From JBFIHF01 sp964411125 (GTDB lineage: Bacteria > Myxococcota_A > Bradymonadia > Bradymonadales > Bradymonadaceae): 64,000 nucleotides of DNA. The DNA lies in the NCBI GenBank assembly GCA_964411125.1, contig CAYPJU010000014.1:31342-95341 (forward strand). The letters run 5' to 3'. The first letter of the stretch is position 1. Each line of letters begins with the position of its first letter. Position numbers and translations under genes: made by a program. A model generated the notes under the pieces. It had not been told where the DNA came from. It worked only from the letters and a program-made list of their open reading frames with translations, and ran no database searches. Below are positions 1 through 8,622 of the stretch, piece by piece.

Positions 1-1
1 T

Positions 2-70
2 GCGATGAGTTTCGACGGCGCCGAGGTGGCGTGGCGATTTTTCGAGCAGCAGACGAAGTCGGACCGGTGA
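2..70 (+). CDS. C-terminal end of an esterase-like protein (partial)
   Basis: An open frame enters from the left edge and ends at a TGA at 68-70, giving 22 residues that finish in AEVAWRFFEQQ followed by a short polar tail. This resembles the last helix of PHB-depolymerase/feruloyl-esterase-type alpha/beta hydrolases, which often end in a pattern like 'A..V.W.FF'. The rest of the gene lies outside the window, so the family assignment is weak. It converges on tamB, whose stop codon lies 35 bases further on. Confidence 0.4.
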   Translation, partial: AMSFDGAEVAWRFFEQQTKSDR

Positions 71-88
71 GTCTTTTTGTCGGTCGGT

Positions 89-100
89 GCGGGGCCCCGC
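89..100. other. 12-bp perfect GC palindrome between convergent genes
   Basis: GCGGGGCCCCGC sits between the stop of the partial plus-strand gene and the stop of the minus-strand tamB gene. It could form a short hairpin on either transcript and act as a shared terminator, but neither strand has a convincing U-run directly after it. The function is only suggested by its position. Confidence 0.25.
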
Positions 101-104
101 GAAT

Positions 105-3100
105 CTAGTAGATGTCCCAGAAGATGTTGGTCTCCCCCGCCCCGCGGGTCCCGGCCTCCACCTCGATGAGCCAGCGCCTGGAGAGCCGATACTCGATGTT
201 GAGTTCGGCAGCGTTCTCGTTGGCGTCAGCGCCGACTTTCGCCTCGATACTGAAGAAGAACGGGCCAACGTATCGTCCGACCTCGAAGGTCGGGTCGGCG
301 AATCCCTCGTCGCCGGCCTCGACGCGAACGTTGAAACCAGGGACGACCTGCGCGAGTTGGTCTTCGAGGAATGTCGCGGCGAGGCCACTCGCGGCGCCGG
401 CAGCGATGTCGGACGCTCCGGACTGTCCGACCTCGGCCTCGTTCGGCGGTCGGTTGGTGAGGAGAGTGTAGATCACGTCCTCCTCGGGAAGCTCCGGGTC
501 GGAGTAGAAACGAATCTGGGGGTCGTCGGTTCGCCCCGTGACGCGAACGATGGCGTGCGGCTCCCCGTCGGAGGCAGTGCCGAGAGCAGAAGCGACGTTC
601 CGGTCGTAGCTGTAGCGGGCTTCGATCTGCAGGAGCGGGTTGGGCGGGTTTGCGCCGGTGAAAGTCACGATTCCCTCCTCGATCACGAACCGGCGCCCGA
701 ACACCTCGGCCTCGCCCCGCACGGTGCGGATGTCTCCGCCGAGCAGCGCTCCGCTCGAGAGGAGTTCCACGTCGACCTCGCCTTTGATCTCGACCTCGGC
801 GAAGGGATGGCGGATCCAACTGTTCGGCTCGATCTCGACGACCATCCGAGCGTACGGTCGCCGCGAAGCGGCCGCTGCGGCATCGTCGAAGGTGAAGAGG
901 TCGCTCGACCGTCGCTTGTTCTTCACGATGACGATGTCGGAGTCGAGGGAGGTGGGATGCAGGGTCGTCGAGCTGGTCTCCGGGATGACGACCTCCAGCT
1001 TGGAGACGAGAGCGCGCGCGTCGGCGGACGTTCCGGAGAGGTTACCGGTGGCGTCGACGTCCGCGCTGACGAACGCGGTGATGTCGGCGAAGCCCGCGAT
1101 GCTGAGGCTTCGGAGCTGGGCGGCGAGGTCGATCTCGCCCGGCTCGAACCCGTTCATCCGAAGGGTTCCGTCCGCCTTTGCGTAGCCACGTTCGTCGCGC
1201 AGGTAGAGGGTCTTCACATCGACGAGCCCCTGCCTGTCGATGGCGAGGTCGACCTGAATGTCGCGGAAGAACCGCGAGAACCCGGTCAGAAACATCTCGC
1301 CGTTACGGACCTGGAGCGCACCGACGACGACGGGTTGTTCGAAGGTGCCGGACAGCTCGAGGTCGACATCGAGCTCCCCGTCGACTTCCTGGACCCAGTC
1401 TTCGAGGATTTCCCGGGGGAGGAGCCCGCCGACGTTGACGTCGTTTCCGAGTAGGCGCCCAGATATCTCGCCGTCGAGGAAGGTCTCGACCGGCTCTTCG
1501 GACTGCATCCAGCGGGCGAGATCGAGCTGCACGGGGAGCGAGGCGACCGCTTCCAGGACGGCATCGGGTCCGTGGCAGATTCGGACGTCGGCGTTGGCGC
1601 GGTTGTCCGAAGCATCGATCTCGATGGCGACGGTGCCGCGGGACTTGTCCTGAAACTCGAAGTCGTTGATCGAAACGCGACTGTCGATGACGGGTGCGGC
1701 CATTGTCCCGCCGGCCTCGAGGTAGCCCTGAATCTCGCCCCGGAGGTTCGCGAATCCGTAGTCGACGGCGCTGAACTTACGGAGCGGAAGCGGCATCAAC
1801 TGCGCGGTGAAGTCGAGCGGAACGGCGGCGATGTCCGTGTTTCCGAAGATGATCGCGAACGGCGTGGGGAGTCGCCCTCGCGCCTCGAGGATCGGTGAAG
1901 CGTCCCACTCGAGAGTAACCGAGCGGACCTCGGCGAGTTCTCGCGACAGGGACGCGTCGAGGTCGAGGTAGATATCGCGGTATCGGTCCCAGCCGAAGTC
2001 GTCGAGCCCGAGGCGGATTTCGGCGTCGGGCTGGGAGACGGTGCCTTCGCCTTCGAGTTCGAGGTCGATGAACCCCTCGACGTCGGCGCGCTGCAAGGGG
2101 CCTACTCGCAAGTTTCGCAGGTCGAACTTCTCGGCACTCGCCGAGAACGAGACGGGCGCGTTCTCGAGCCGGCTGGCCCAATCGACGGTGGCTCCCTCGA
2201 GCATCTCCCGTATCCAGTCCGCGATGGGAGCGCGAACGCGAGCTTTCGCTTCGAAGGGCTTCTCCTTCTGGAACGCGAGGGCGCCTCGGAAGAAAAGCCC
2301 GGAGTCGGCTCGAGCGCTGGGGAAGTAGCTGAGTTCGATGTTCGAGGTGGCCGGGCCGAAATCGTAGGGAGCGCCCTGCGCTTCGCCGCTGGCGGTGACG
2401 TCCTCGATGTCGACGACGGTTCGCAGGACGGGGGCGTCGACTTGACCGCGCAGCTCTGCGACGGCCTTCGCAGTACCTCCGAGGTCCATGTCCGCGAGGT
2501 CGGGGAGCGGGCGGCTGAGCGCCGAGATGGGGAACTCGGGTACGGTCAGCGTCGCGGAGAGGTTTCGACGGCGTAGGAACTCGACGTTGAAGGAGGCGTC
2601 GACGTCGACGGGAATCTCTGCGACGGCGTTGAGAAGTTCGAGATCGTAGCCGGTGACGACCCCCTTCTGGAGGCGGAGGAGCTCCTGATCGTAGCTCCCC
2701 TGGAGCGCGATGGTGAAGGGCCCCCACTCCTGCCACATGACGTCGGAGAGCACGATGTCGAAAGTGCTGGTGGGATCGTCGTGGGTGCCGCCCAGGGCGA
2801 CGGATCCGTCGGCGGTCGCGGAGAAGTCCTCCAACCCGGTGACTCCGAACTGCGACGCCAGCTCTCCGAGCTTCAGATTCTCGAGCTCGGCCTGCAAGTC
2901 TTGGTCGACCCCGGAGCGGTACGTACCGTCGACCCGCACGCGCTGGGTGGTCCCGTCCGCGGCGGGCTTCGTGAGAGTGAGGTCGCGGAACTCGAAGACC
3001 CCTTCCTTCACGTCGGCGCGGAACTCGCCGCCCATTTCCCAGCCATCGGCCTCGCCTGTGGTGAGCCGCAGATCGGTGATGGTGTAGTCGAGGAGATCGG

Positions 3101-5390
3101 GGGCGTATTGCCCGGTGACGGTGAGACCAATTTCCTGCGGAACGTCTTCCCGTTGGGTGCCCTGTGCGTCGATGACGAACTGGCGGTTGCCGACGAACTG
3201 GACGTCGGCGCTCAGAGTGGTGAAGTCGAATCCGCCGGCAGCGAGGTCGGTGGCGTCGGCCGAGACGGTGCCACGCAGGTCCTTGACGGGCCCCGCGATG
3301 TCGATCGTGGCGTCGAGGCGGCCCGCTTTCTGAGTCCCGGTGTCGGCCCCGCCAGCCGCGAGACTCCCTTTGACCGAGAGTGCGCGGACGGCGCCGGGCC
3401 AGGCGAGGGTCGGGCCCAGCGTAACGTCGCCTCGAAGCTGCGCGGCGATCGAGCGGGAGGAGAGCGCGGAGGATTGGTAGCGGTCGGCGGAGACGTCGAG
3501 CTCCCACCGGAGGCGACCATCGCTGGGGGCGACCTTCACGCGAAGGTCACCGTCACCGATCTCGTTCCCGACGGCGTCGAGCCCGGCGACCTTCACGCGG
3601 GTGTCGGTGCGCAGGGCTCCGAGGACCTGCCGCGCGTCGATCGACGAGCTTCCGATCCGGGTGGACCCCGTCGTCCGGACCTCGGCACTCGACAGGGAAG
3701 AGTCGGCGGCGCGGAACGAGTCGGCGTCGGCGTCGATGTCCCAGCTCACCTCGCGCGAGCCGCCCGCCGGGGTGACGGAGGCTTCGAGCTTGCCCGAGCT
3801 ACCCCTCAGGTAGATGTCTTCCATTTCGAATCGCGCGATCTCCCAGGTGGCGTCGGCCTGTAGCTTTCGAACGACGTCGAGCGGGTTCTCGGCGGCCAGA
3901 TCGAGCTCGCCGTTCGCATCGAGCCGAACGTCGGCCCGCGAGTCGAGCTTGCGCCCCAGCACCTTTTGCGCGAAGCCCGCCATCGCGTCGGTCGACTTTG
4001 CGTGCAGATGCAGCCCGAAGAGTCCGTTTTCGGTGTAGTGCCCGCGGAGCGCCGCCGAGACGTAGGGGCTCGCGACGAGACCGCGGTCGACGTTCCAGGT
4101 TCCTTCGGCGGCGGTCGCGTCGATGTAGGCGACCGAGAGGTGGTAGCCGGAAGCCCGCAGATCCCGGACGGCGACGTGGGCCTCGGCCTGCATCGTCTCG
4201 AGGTCGATGCCCGACCCGCGCAGCTCTGCCCAGACCGAGACTTCGTCGACGGGTTCGGCCGCGCCCAGCGCTCGCGCGGCTTCAAAGTCTCGCGCGGCGA
4301 GGGAGACGTCGTACCGCGTGGTCGGCCCGGGGTTGCTCCACGAGGAGATCGTCGCCGCCACGGCGAGGTCCCCCTTGCTCAGCTCGGGCTTGATCCTGAC
4401 CCATCCCTTCAAGTCCTGCCTGTCCGCGGTCACGTGAGCGGCCGCCTGGAGCGCACCGCGGGGGTCGAGCTCGGGGAGCGCGCGTCGGGCAGCATCCTCG
4501 GAGATCTCGACGAGCCCGGCGTGAACGGCGAATGCCGTCGCGTCCGTGGTGGACGCCCACCCCTGGAAATCGGCGACGGTCAGCCATTCGTGGAGCGCGA
4601 GAGCTGTGATGGAGCCAGACGTGCGCTGCTCCTCGACCGTGATGGTGACGCCGTTCGCGCTCAGGCCGCGGGTGCCGGTCACGTCGGAGACGGTCGCCAT
4701 ACCTTCGACCTTCTCGATCTGGATGTACGTCGTGGAGTCCCGCTCGACGTGGATCTGAAGCGCGAGTTCGAGGTCGTGAATCGAGGCGCTGTGCGGGAGA
4801 GCGCGCGTAATCTCCTCGGGGGTCTTCACCTTTCCGGCGGCGTCGCGCAGTGCTTCGCGCGCATAGTCGGAGCCCAGGTCGTCGAGGGGCTCGTGGTGCG
4901 TGTCGGCCGAGATGTCACGCCACAGGATGCTGCCGTCGGAGGCGGTGATGTCGACGTCGACCGAGACGAGGGACGGTCCGCTACTCGGCTGCTCGCTGAC
5001 GAACATTTCCGCGATGTTCAGGGACCCCTCCTCCCCGCGCTCGAGGTAGGCGACGATACCGTCGGCGTGGATGTCGAGGCTGACGGTCCCGTGTAGCAGC
5101 GCCATTAGCGCGGGCTCGATCTCGACCTGTCGGGCGGAGACGACGCGGTTTCCTTCCTCGTCGATGAGCGCGACCTCCCGCGCGGTCAGTTTCCCGAAGA
5201 CGCTCCCTTCGAGCGACTCGACCCGCAGATCACCCTGGATCGTCTCCGAGACAAACCCCTCTCCCCATTCCACGACGCGCTCGAGGACCGGTGGAAGGTG
5301 GAGCGCGAAGAGGACGAGCAACACCAGCAGCACGGGGATCCCGAGCGCGATGGCGAAGATCTTCGCGGCTTTGGAGAGGAAGGATTTCAT
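105..5390 (-). CDS. tamB: Translocation and assembly module protein TamB
   Basis: This 1761-residue protein has an N-terminal membrane anchor (about residues 10-30) followed by a very long region of beta-rich repeats. It ends in the conserved TamB/DUF490 domain (roughly the last 400 residues, containing VRGEAEVFGRRFVIEEG and a 'G..Y.. Y.D.Y' type C-terminus ending FWDIY). TamB-family proteins span the periplasm as a hydrophobic groove; they help outer-membrane protein assembly and probably carry phospholipid. The length exceeds E. coli TamB (about 1259 residues), as is common for this phylum. The start codon lies one base after the stop of the upstream Omp85 gene, so the two are co-transcribed as a Tam-type pair. 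Confidence 0.88.
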   Translation of the reverse strand: MKSFLSKAAKIFAIALGIPVLLVLLVLFALHLPPVLERVVEWGEGFVSETIQGDLRVESLEGSVFGKLTAREVALIDEEGNRVVSARQVEIEPALMALLHGTVSLDIHADGIVAYLERGEEGSLNIAEMFVSEQPSSGPSLVSVDVDITASDGSILWRDISADTHHEPLDDLGSDYAREALRDAAGKVKTPEEITRALPHSASIHDLELALQIHVERDSTTYIQIEKVEGMATVSDVTGTRGLSANGVTITVEEQRTSGSITALALHEWLTVADFQGWASTTDATAFAVHAGLVEISEDAARRALPELDPRGALQAAAHVTADRQDLKGWVRIKPELSKGDLAVAATISSWSNPGPTTRYDVSLAARDFEAARALGAAEPVDEVSVWAELRGSGIDLETMQAEAHVAVRDLRASGYHLSVAYIDATAAEGTWNVDRGLVASPYVSAALRGHYTENGLFGLHLHAKSTDAMAGFAQKVLGRKLDSRADVRLDANGELDLAAENPLDVVRKLQADATWEIARFEMEDIYLRGSSGKLEASVTPAGGSREVSWDIDADADSFRAADSSLSSAEVRTTGSTRIGSSSIDARQVLGALRTDTRVKVAGLDAVGNEIGDGDLRVKVAPSDGRLRWELDVSADRYQSSALSSRSIAAQLRGDVTLGPTLAWPGAVRALSVKGSLAAGGADTGTQKAGRLDATIDIAGPVKDLRGTVSADATDLAAGGFDFTTLSADVQFVGNRQFVIDAQGTQREDVPQEIGLTVTGQYAPDLLDYTITDLRLTTGEADGWEMGGEFRADVKEGVFEFRDLTLTKPAADGTTQRVRVDGTYRSGVDQDLQAELENLKLGELASQFGVTGLEDFSATADGSVALGGTHDDPTSTFDIVLSDVMWQEWGPFTIALQGSYDQELLRLQKGVVTGYDLELLNAVAEIPVDVDASFNVEFLRRRNLSATLTVPEFPISALSRPLPDLADMDLGGTAKAVAELRGQVDAPVLRTVVDIEDVTASGEAQGAPYDFGPATSNIELSYFPSARADSGLFFRGALAFQKEKPFEAKARVRAPIADWIREMLEGATVDWASRLENAPVSFSASAEKFDLRNLRVGPLQRADVEGFIDLELEGEGTVSQPDAEIRLGLDDFGWDRYRDIYLDLDASLSRELAEVRSVTLEWDASPILEARGRLPTPFAIIFGNTDIAAVPLDFTAQLMPLPLRKFSAVDYGFANLRGEIQGYLEAGGTMAAPVIDSRVSINDFEFQDKSRGTVAIEIDASDNRANADVRICHGPDAVLEAVASLPVQLDLARWMQSEEPVETFLDGEISGRLLGNDVNVGGLLPREILEDWVQEVDGELDVDLELSGTFEQPVVVGALQVRNGEMFLTGFSRFFRDIQVDLAIDRQGLVDVKTLYLRDERGYAKADGTLRMNGFEPGEIDLAAQLRSLSIAGFADITAFVSADVDATGNLSGTSADARALVSKLEVVIPETSSTTLHPTSLDSDIVIVKNKRRSSDLFTFDDAAAAASRRPYARMVVEIEPNSWIRHPFAEVEIKGEVDVELLSSGALLGGDIRTVRGEAEVFGRRFVIEEGIVTFTGANPPNPLLQIEARYSYDRNVASALGTASDGEPHAIVRVTGRTDDPQIRFYSDPELPEEDVIYTLLTNRPPNEAEVGQSGASDIAAGAASGLAATFLEDQLAQVVPGFNVRVEAGDEGFADPTFEVGRYVGPFFFSIEAKVGADANENAAELNIEYRLSRRWLIEVEAGTRGAGETNIFWDIY

Positions 5391-5391
5391 C

Positions 5392-7641
5392 TCAGAGGGA
5401 GTGTCCGATGCCGATGATGATGTTCCAGCGGCTCAGCTTCTGTTGAATGTTGTCTTCGGCGATCGGCACGCGGGCATTGACCGGGCAGTTGAGGTTGTAG
5501 TCGACCTTGACGAGGCAGCGGCGGAAGCGTCCGTCTTCACGGATGTCGGTGAGGGTGTAGCCGAAGTCGAGCCGCACGGGCCCGATGGGCGTCACCCACC
5601 ACGCGCCGACACCTGTGCCGTACACCAACGTAGACACGAGACTCCCAGGTTCCTCGGGATCGGCCGGTCCCGGGACCAGCTCGGTTCCGAGGGGGCCCGG
5701 CAAGATGGTCGCTCCATCGAGGAACGGTGCGAACCAGAGGTCTCCGACGTCGAGGAGTTTCTCGATGAGCCGGATGCGCAGCTCGACGGCCGACTCGAAC
5801 TTGGTCAAGCCTCCGACCGGAATCGCCTCTCCCTCGAGGGAGTACATGGAGAGTTCCTGGCGGCCGAGGCTTCGCATCGAGTCGGCGCCACCGGAGTAGA
5901 GGCGCTGCGGCAACGGTGGCTGCTTGCCGCGCCCCATCGTGTAGATCGTGGCGAGGCGCGACCGCGCGGCCAGCACCATCGTCGCGGGCCACGGGATCGG
6001 AACGTACCCTTCCAGGGCTACCAACGGAGCAAAGTAATCGAAGTTACCGCCGAACGGGTTCCCCGGAATCGCCCCGACGTACGAGGTCGCCTCCTGGAAC
6101 TGGAGCTCGGCGATCCACCCCTTCGTGGGGTTGAGGAAATGGTTTCGCTGGTCCCAGGCGATGCGCTGTTGCAGGTACTCGAGGATGTATTCGGGCTGCA
6201 GCCTGAGGTCGGGGTCGAGCAGCGACTGGTCGAGGTTCGAGAGCAGGTAGAGTGCGAAGTTGTAGGAGAACTCGGCGGTGAGGCGCCGGAAGAAGCGTCG
6301 TCGCACACCGATCGAGGCGGTCGGGCTGATGAGCGAGTAGCCGATCTCGACCTGACGTTGGAAGCGCAAGCGGGCCTCCAACTTGGTGAACCGCTCGATG
6401 AACTGGGGTTGGGTGAACCGCAGCTCGCTGTCCAAGATCACGCCGGAGTTCTGGGACCCCGAAGACGCCAGGAACGACGGGGCCCACGCGTAGCCGACCG
6501 TGTTGAAATGCTCCAGCTTGCGAAGCCCGCCGAGGAAATTGCGGCTTCCCCAGTCCGCGCGGCCGTGGATGTCCTGCCTCGTGACGTCTGCCGCGACGCC
6601 GGCGCCGACGCGCAGGTTCCAGAGCTTGGCCTCGTTGAGGCGAATCGTCACGGGGATCACGGGGTCGAGCGCGAGACGCTCCGATGCGTCTTCCTGTGCC
6701 TGCCCGATCAGGTCGGAGAGTCCGCCGGTCGGCTCCGGAGGCGGTGCTCCTGCCCCTTCGACATCGCCGTCGCCGGTCGGCTGCCGCCGCGAACCGTCGT
6801 CGATCTGCGGGTTGACTTTGACGGTGGCGAAGACCCCGAGATCGTAGATGCGTTCCTGGGTCTCCTGAAGCTTCGACGGGGAGTAGCGCTCTCCCTTCTC
6901 GAAGGTCACCGCCTCGCGCACCGAGTCACGTTCGATCGTCTCGAGCCCCTCCAGGGAGACCTCACCGAACTCGGCGAGTGGGCCCGGGTCGACATGGAAG
7001 ATCACCGTCGCGGCGTTCTTCGAGGGCTCGATGATGGCCCTCCCCTCGACGCGGGCGTAGGCGTAGCCGTTGTCCTCGAGCTCGGCGCGAATCTTCTCTC
7101 GCGAATTCACGTACTCCTGCTCGGTGAAGACCTCGCCCTCGCTCAGCGACAGGGAAGTGAGGAAGGCGTATTCGGTCCGGTCGAGGACTTCGAGGCCGTT
7201 CACCTCCAGGTTCTTCACAGTGGTGGGGTCGCCCTCGTTGATGGCGATCTCGAGGGTGACGGTGCCGCGCTCGGGATGTTCGTTGACCCGGCTTCGGACG
7301 ACGGCGGCCGAGAAGTAGCCTCGCGCCTGGTAGAACGTCTCGATTCGCCGGAGGTCTTTCTCCCACTCGACGTGGTTGAAGGTCTCTGCTTCGACGCCGA
7401 TCCCGGGGATCCACCTCAGTCCGTCCGAGGAGCGAATGCTGACGACCTCGGTCTCGAGCCCCGCGCGCAGGTCTCCCTCGTCGACAGAGTCGACCCCGGT
7501 GATGGTGAACTCCTCGACCACGAGGTCGGTGGCGCCAGGGAGAGGGAAGTCCTCCACTCTCGACTTCTGGGCCCCGCCACAGGCGGAGGCGAGGAGAACC
7601 ATCCAGCCGGCAAGCAGGATCCGTTCAACAGCAGCGTGCAT
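5392..7641 (-). CDS. Lipoprotein-type Omp85 (TamA/BamA family) outer membrane protein
   Basis: The 749-residue product begins with a signal peptide ending LLASAC, a plausible lipobox, so the mature N-terminus may be lipidated at Cys21. Residues of about 40-280 look like POTRA repeats (for example EEFTITGVDSVDEGDLR and NLEVNGLEVLDRTEYAFL). A Pro-rich linker follows, and then an Omp85 beta-barrel from about residue 330 to the end. The C-terminus is IIIGIGHSL, lacking the usual terminal aromatic of the beta-signal. It directly precedes tamB by one base, so it probably is the TamA partner. A lipid-anchored TamA variant is known as TamL in Bacteroidota, and that comparison is inference here. The ATG has no ribosome-binding site. 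Confidence 0.8.
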   Translation of the reverse strand: MHAAVERILLAGWMVLLASACGGAQKSRVEDFPLPGATDLVVEEFTITGVDSVDEGDLRAGLETEVVSIRSSDGLRWIPGIGVEAETFNHVEWEKDLRRIETFYQARGYFSAAVVRSRVNEHPERGTVTLEIAINEGDPTTVKNLEVNGLEVLDRTEYAFLTSLSLSEGEVFTEQEYVNSREKIRAELEDNGYAYARVEGRAIIEPSKNAATVIFHVDPGPLAEFGEVSLEGLETIERDSVREAVTFEKGERYSPSKLQETQERIYDLGVFATVKVNPQIDDGSRRQPTGDGDVEGAGAPPPEPTGGLSDLIGQAQEDASERLALDPVIPVTIRLNEAKLWNLRVGAGVAADVTRQDIHGRADWGSRNFLGGLRKLEHFNTVGYAWAPSFLASSGSQNSGVILDSELRFTQPQFIERFTKLEARLRFQRQVEIGYSLISPTASIGVRRRFFRRLTAEFSYNFALYLLSNLDQSLLDPDLRLQPEYILEYLQQRIAWDQRNHFLNPTKGWIAELQFQEATSYVGAIPGNPFGGNFDYFAPLVALEGYVPIPWPATMVLAARSRLATIYTMGRGKQPPLPQRLYSGGADSMRSLGRQELSMYSLEGEAIPVGGLTKFESAVELRIRLIEKLLDVGDLWFAPFLDGATILPGPLGTELVPGPADPEEPGSLVSTLVYGTGVGAWWVTPIGPVRLDFGYTLTDIREDGRFRRCLVKVDYNLNCPVNARVPIAEDNIQQKLSRWNIIIGIGHSL

Positions 7642-7649
7642 CGCCGGGC

Positions 7650-7677
7650 ATAGTAATCACTTTCGTCGGAATGTCTC
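7650..7677 (-). promoter_or_regulatory. Candidate promoter of the tamA-like/tamB operon
   Basis: Read on the minus strand, GAGACA (7677-7672) and TACTAT (7655-7650) are separated by 16 bases. The -10 box ends 8 bases before the ATG and no Shine-Dalgarno is present, so the transcript would be nearly leaderless. The -35 matches TTGACA at four of six positions. Confidence 0.4.
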
Positions 7678-7805
7678 GTGGAGCGGCGTGGCCCGAGGAT
7701 TTCGTACCGGGTCCGGACCGAACTCTCGGCGCCTTGTCGTGGCCGAAGGAGCTTCCCGCCCTGTTGGTGCCGCCGTCGTCAGGCGACGGAAGTGGGAGCC
7801 GCAGA

Positions 7806-7844
7806 CTGAACAAGTTGACAGCCCCGACATGCGTTCAGTAGTGT
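7806..7844 (+). promoter_or_regulatory. lexA promoter with candidate LexA operator
   Basis: A perfect TTGACA lies at 7815-7820, and an 18-base spacer leads to TAGTGT at 7839-7844, about 58 bases before the lexA start. Two mirror-image hexamers bracket it: CTGAAC at 7806-7811, just upstream of the -35, and GTTCAG at 7833-7838, touching the -10. The right half with its 5' flank (ACATGCGTTCAG) resembles the GTTCAG-type LexA box described for Myxococcus. Autoregulation by LexA is inferred from this placement. Confidence 0.6.
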
Positions 7845-7902
7845 GCGAGATGGCGACACATTGGGTCGGGCGAAACCGGCCGAGCCACCTCACGGAGACG
7901 AC

Positions 7903-8580
7903 ATGGAACGTCCGGAAAAGAAGCTCACCGCGCGACAGGCAGCGGTCCTCGACTTCATCACCGATCACATCTCGGACGAGGGTTTTCCCCCGACGATTCG
8001 CGAGATCGGCGACCACCTCGGGATCAGCTCGACGAATGGTGTCAACGATCACCTCAAGGCGCTGGAACGAAAGGGTTACCTGCTGCGCGAGGACGCCAAG
8101 TCTCGTGCGATCCGCCCGATCTTCGACCCCGACGGCAACCCGATCGACAGCGTGCTGACCTCGGAGGAGCCGGAGGTGCTCGACGAGACCCACTCCATCC
8201 CCGTGCTCGGTCGGATCGCGGCAGGAGCGCCGATCAGCGCGATCGAAAACGTGGAAGAGAACGTGACGATCGGAGAGTCCCTCATCGGGCGTCCGTCGGA
8301 CGTGTTCGGGCTGGTGGTGAAGGGAGAGTCGATGATCGAAGACGGGATCTTCGACGGCGACTACATCTTCGTGAAGAAACAGCAGGACGCGCGCGACGGA
8401 GAGGTGGTCGCGGCAATGGTCGACGGCGAGGCCACGGTGAAGCGTCTCTTCCGTGAGAAAGGGGGGGTCGTCAGGCTACAGCCCGCCAACTCGGCGATGG
8501 AGCCCATCTTCGTCACCGCCGACCAGGCCCGCGACACCCAGATCCTCGGCAAGGTCATCGCTGTCTTTCGGCGCCTCTAG
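7903..8580 (+). CDS. lexA: LexA repressor
   Basis: This is the SOS-response repressor and self-cleaving serine protease, 225 residues from the chosen start. The N-terminal winged helix (LTARQAAVLDFI, then a recognition helix around SSTNGVNDHLKALERKGYL) is followed by the peptidase S24 domain. The Ala-Gly cleavage site (GRIAAGAP), the catalytic Ser in KGESMIEDG and the catalytic Lys in ATVKRLF are all visible, so RecA-stimulated autocleavage should be intact. I chose the ATG at 7903 over a GTG at 7843 because GGAG precedes it and the protein then begins like other LexA proteins. mutL follows by 42 bases. Confidence 0.95.
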   Translation: MERPEKKLTARQAAVLDFITDHISDEGFPPTIREIGDHLGISSTNGVNDHLKALERKGYLLREDAKSRAIRPIFDPDGNPIDSVLTSEEPEVLDETHSIPVLGRIAAGAPISAIENVEENVTIGESLIGRPSDVFGLVVKGESMIEDGIFDGDYIFVKKQQDARDGEVVAAMVDGEATVKRLFREKGGVVRLQPANSAMEPIFVTADQARDTQILGKVIAVFRRL

Positions 8581-8586
8581 CGGGCC

Positions 8587-8615
8587 TTCTCACGCCGTCA
8601 ACGGCGAGTTACAAA
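8587..8615 (+). promoter_or_regulatory. Candidate mutL promoter in the lexA-mutL gap
   Basis: TTCTCA (8587-8592) and TACAAA (8610-8615) are 17 bases apart, and the -10 box ends 7 bases before the mutL GTG. A partial AAGG at 8614-8617 could still serve as a weak ribosome-binding site, so a leaderless start is possible but not certain. Confidence 0.4.
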
Positions 8616-8622
8616 GGCCCCC

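Noticed and set aside
5071..7653. 860-codon plus-strand open frame opposite the Omp85 gene
   Set aside because: It shows the Arg/Val/Asp-rich composition expected from the complement of GC-rich codons and has no recognisable domain.
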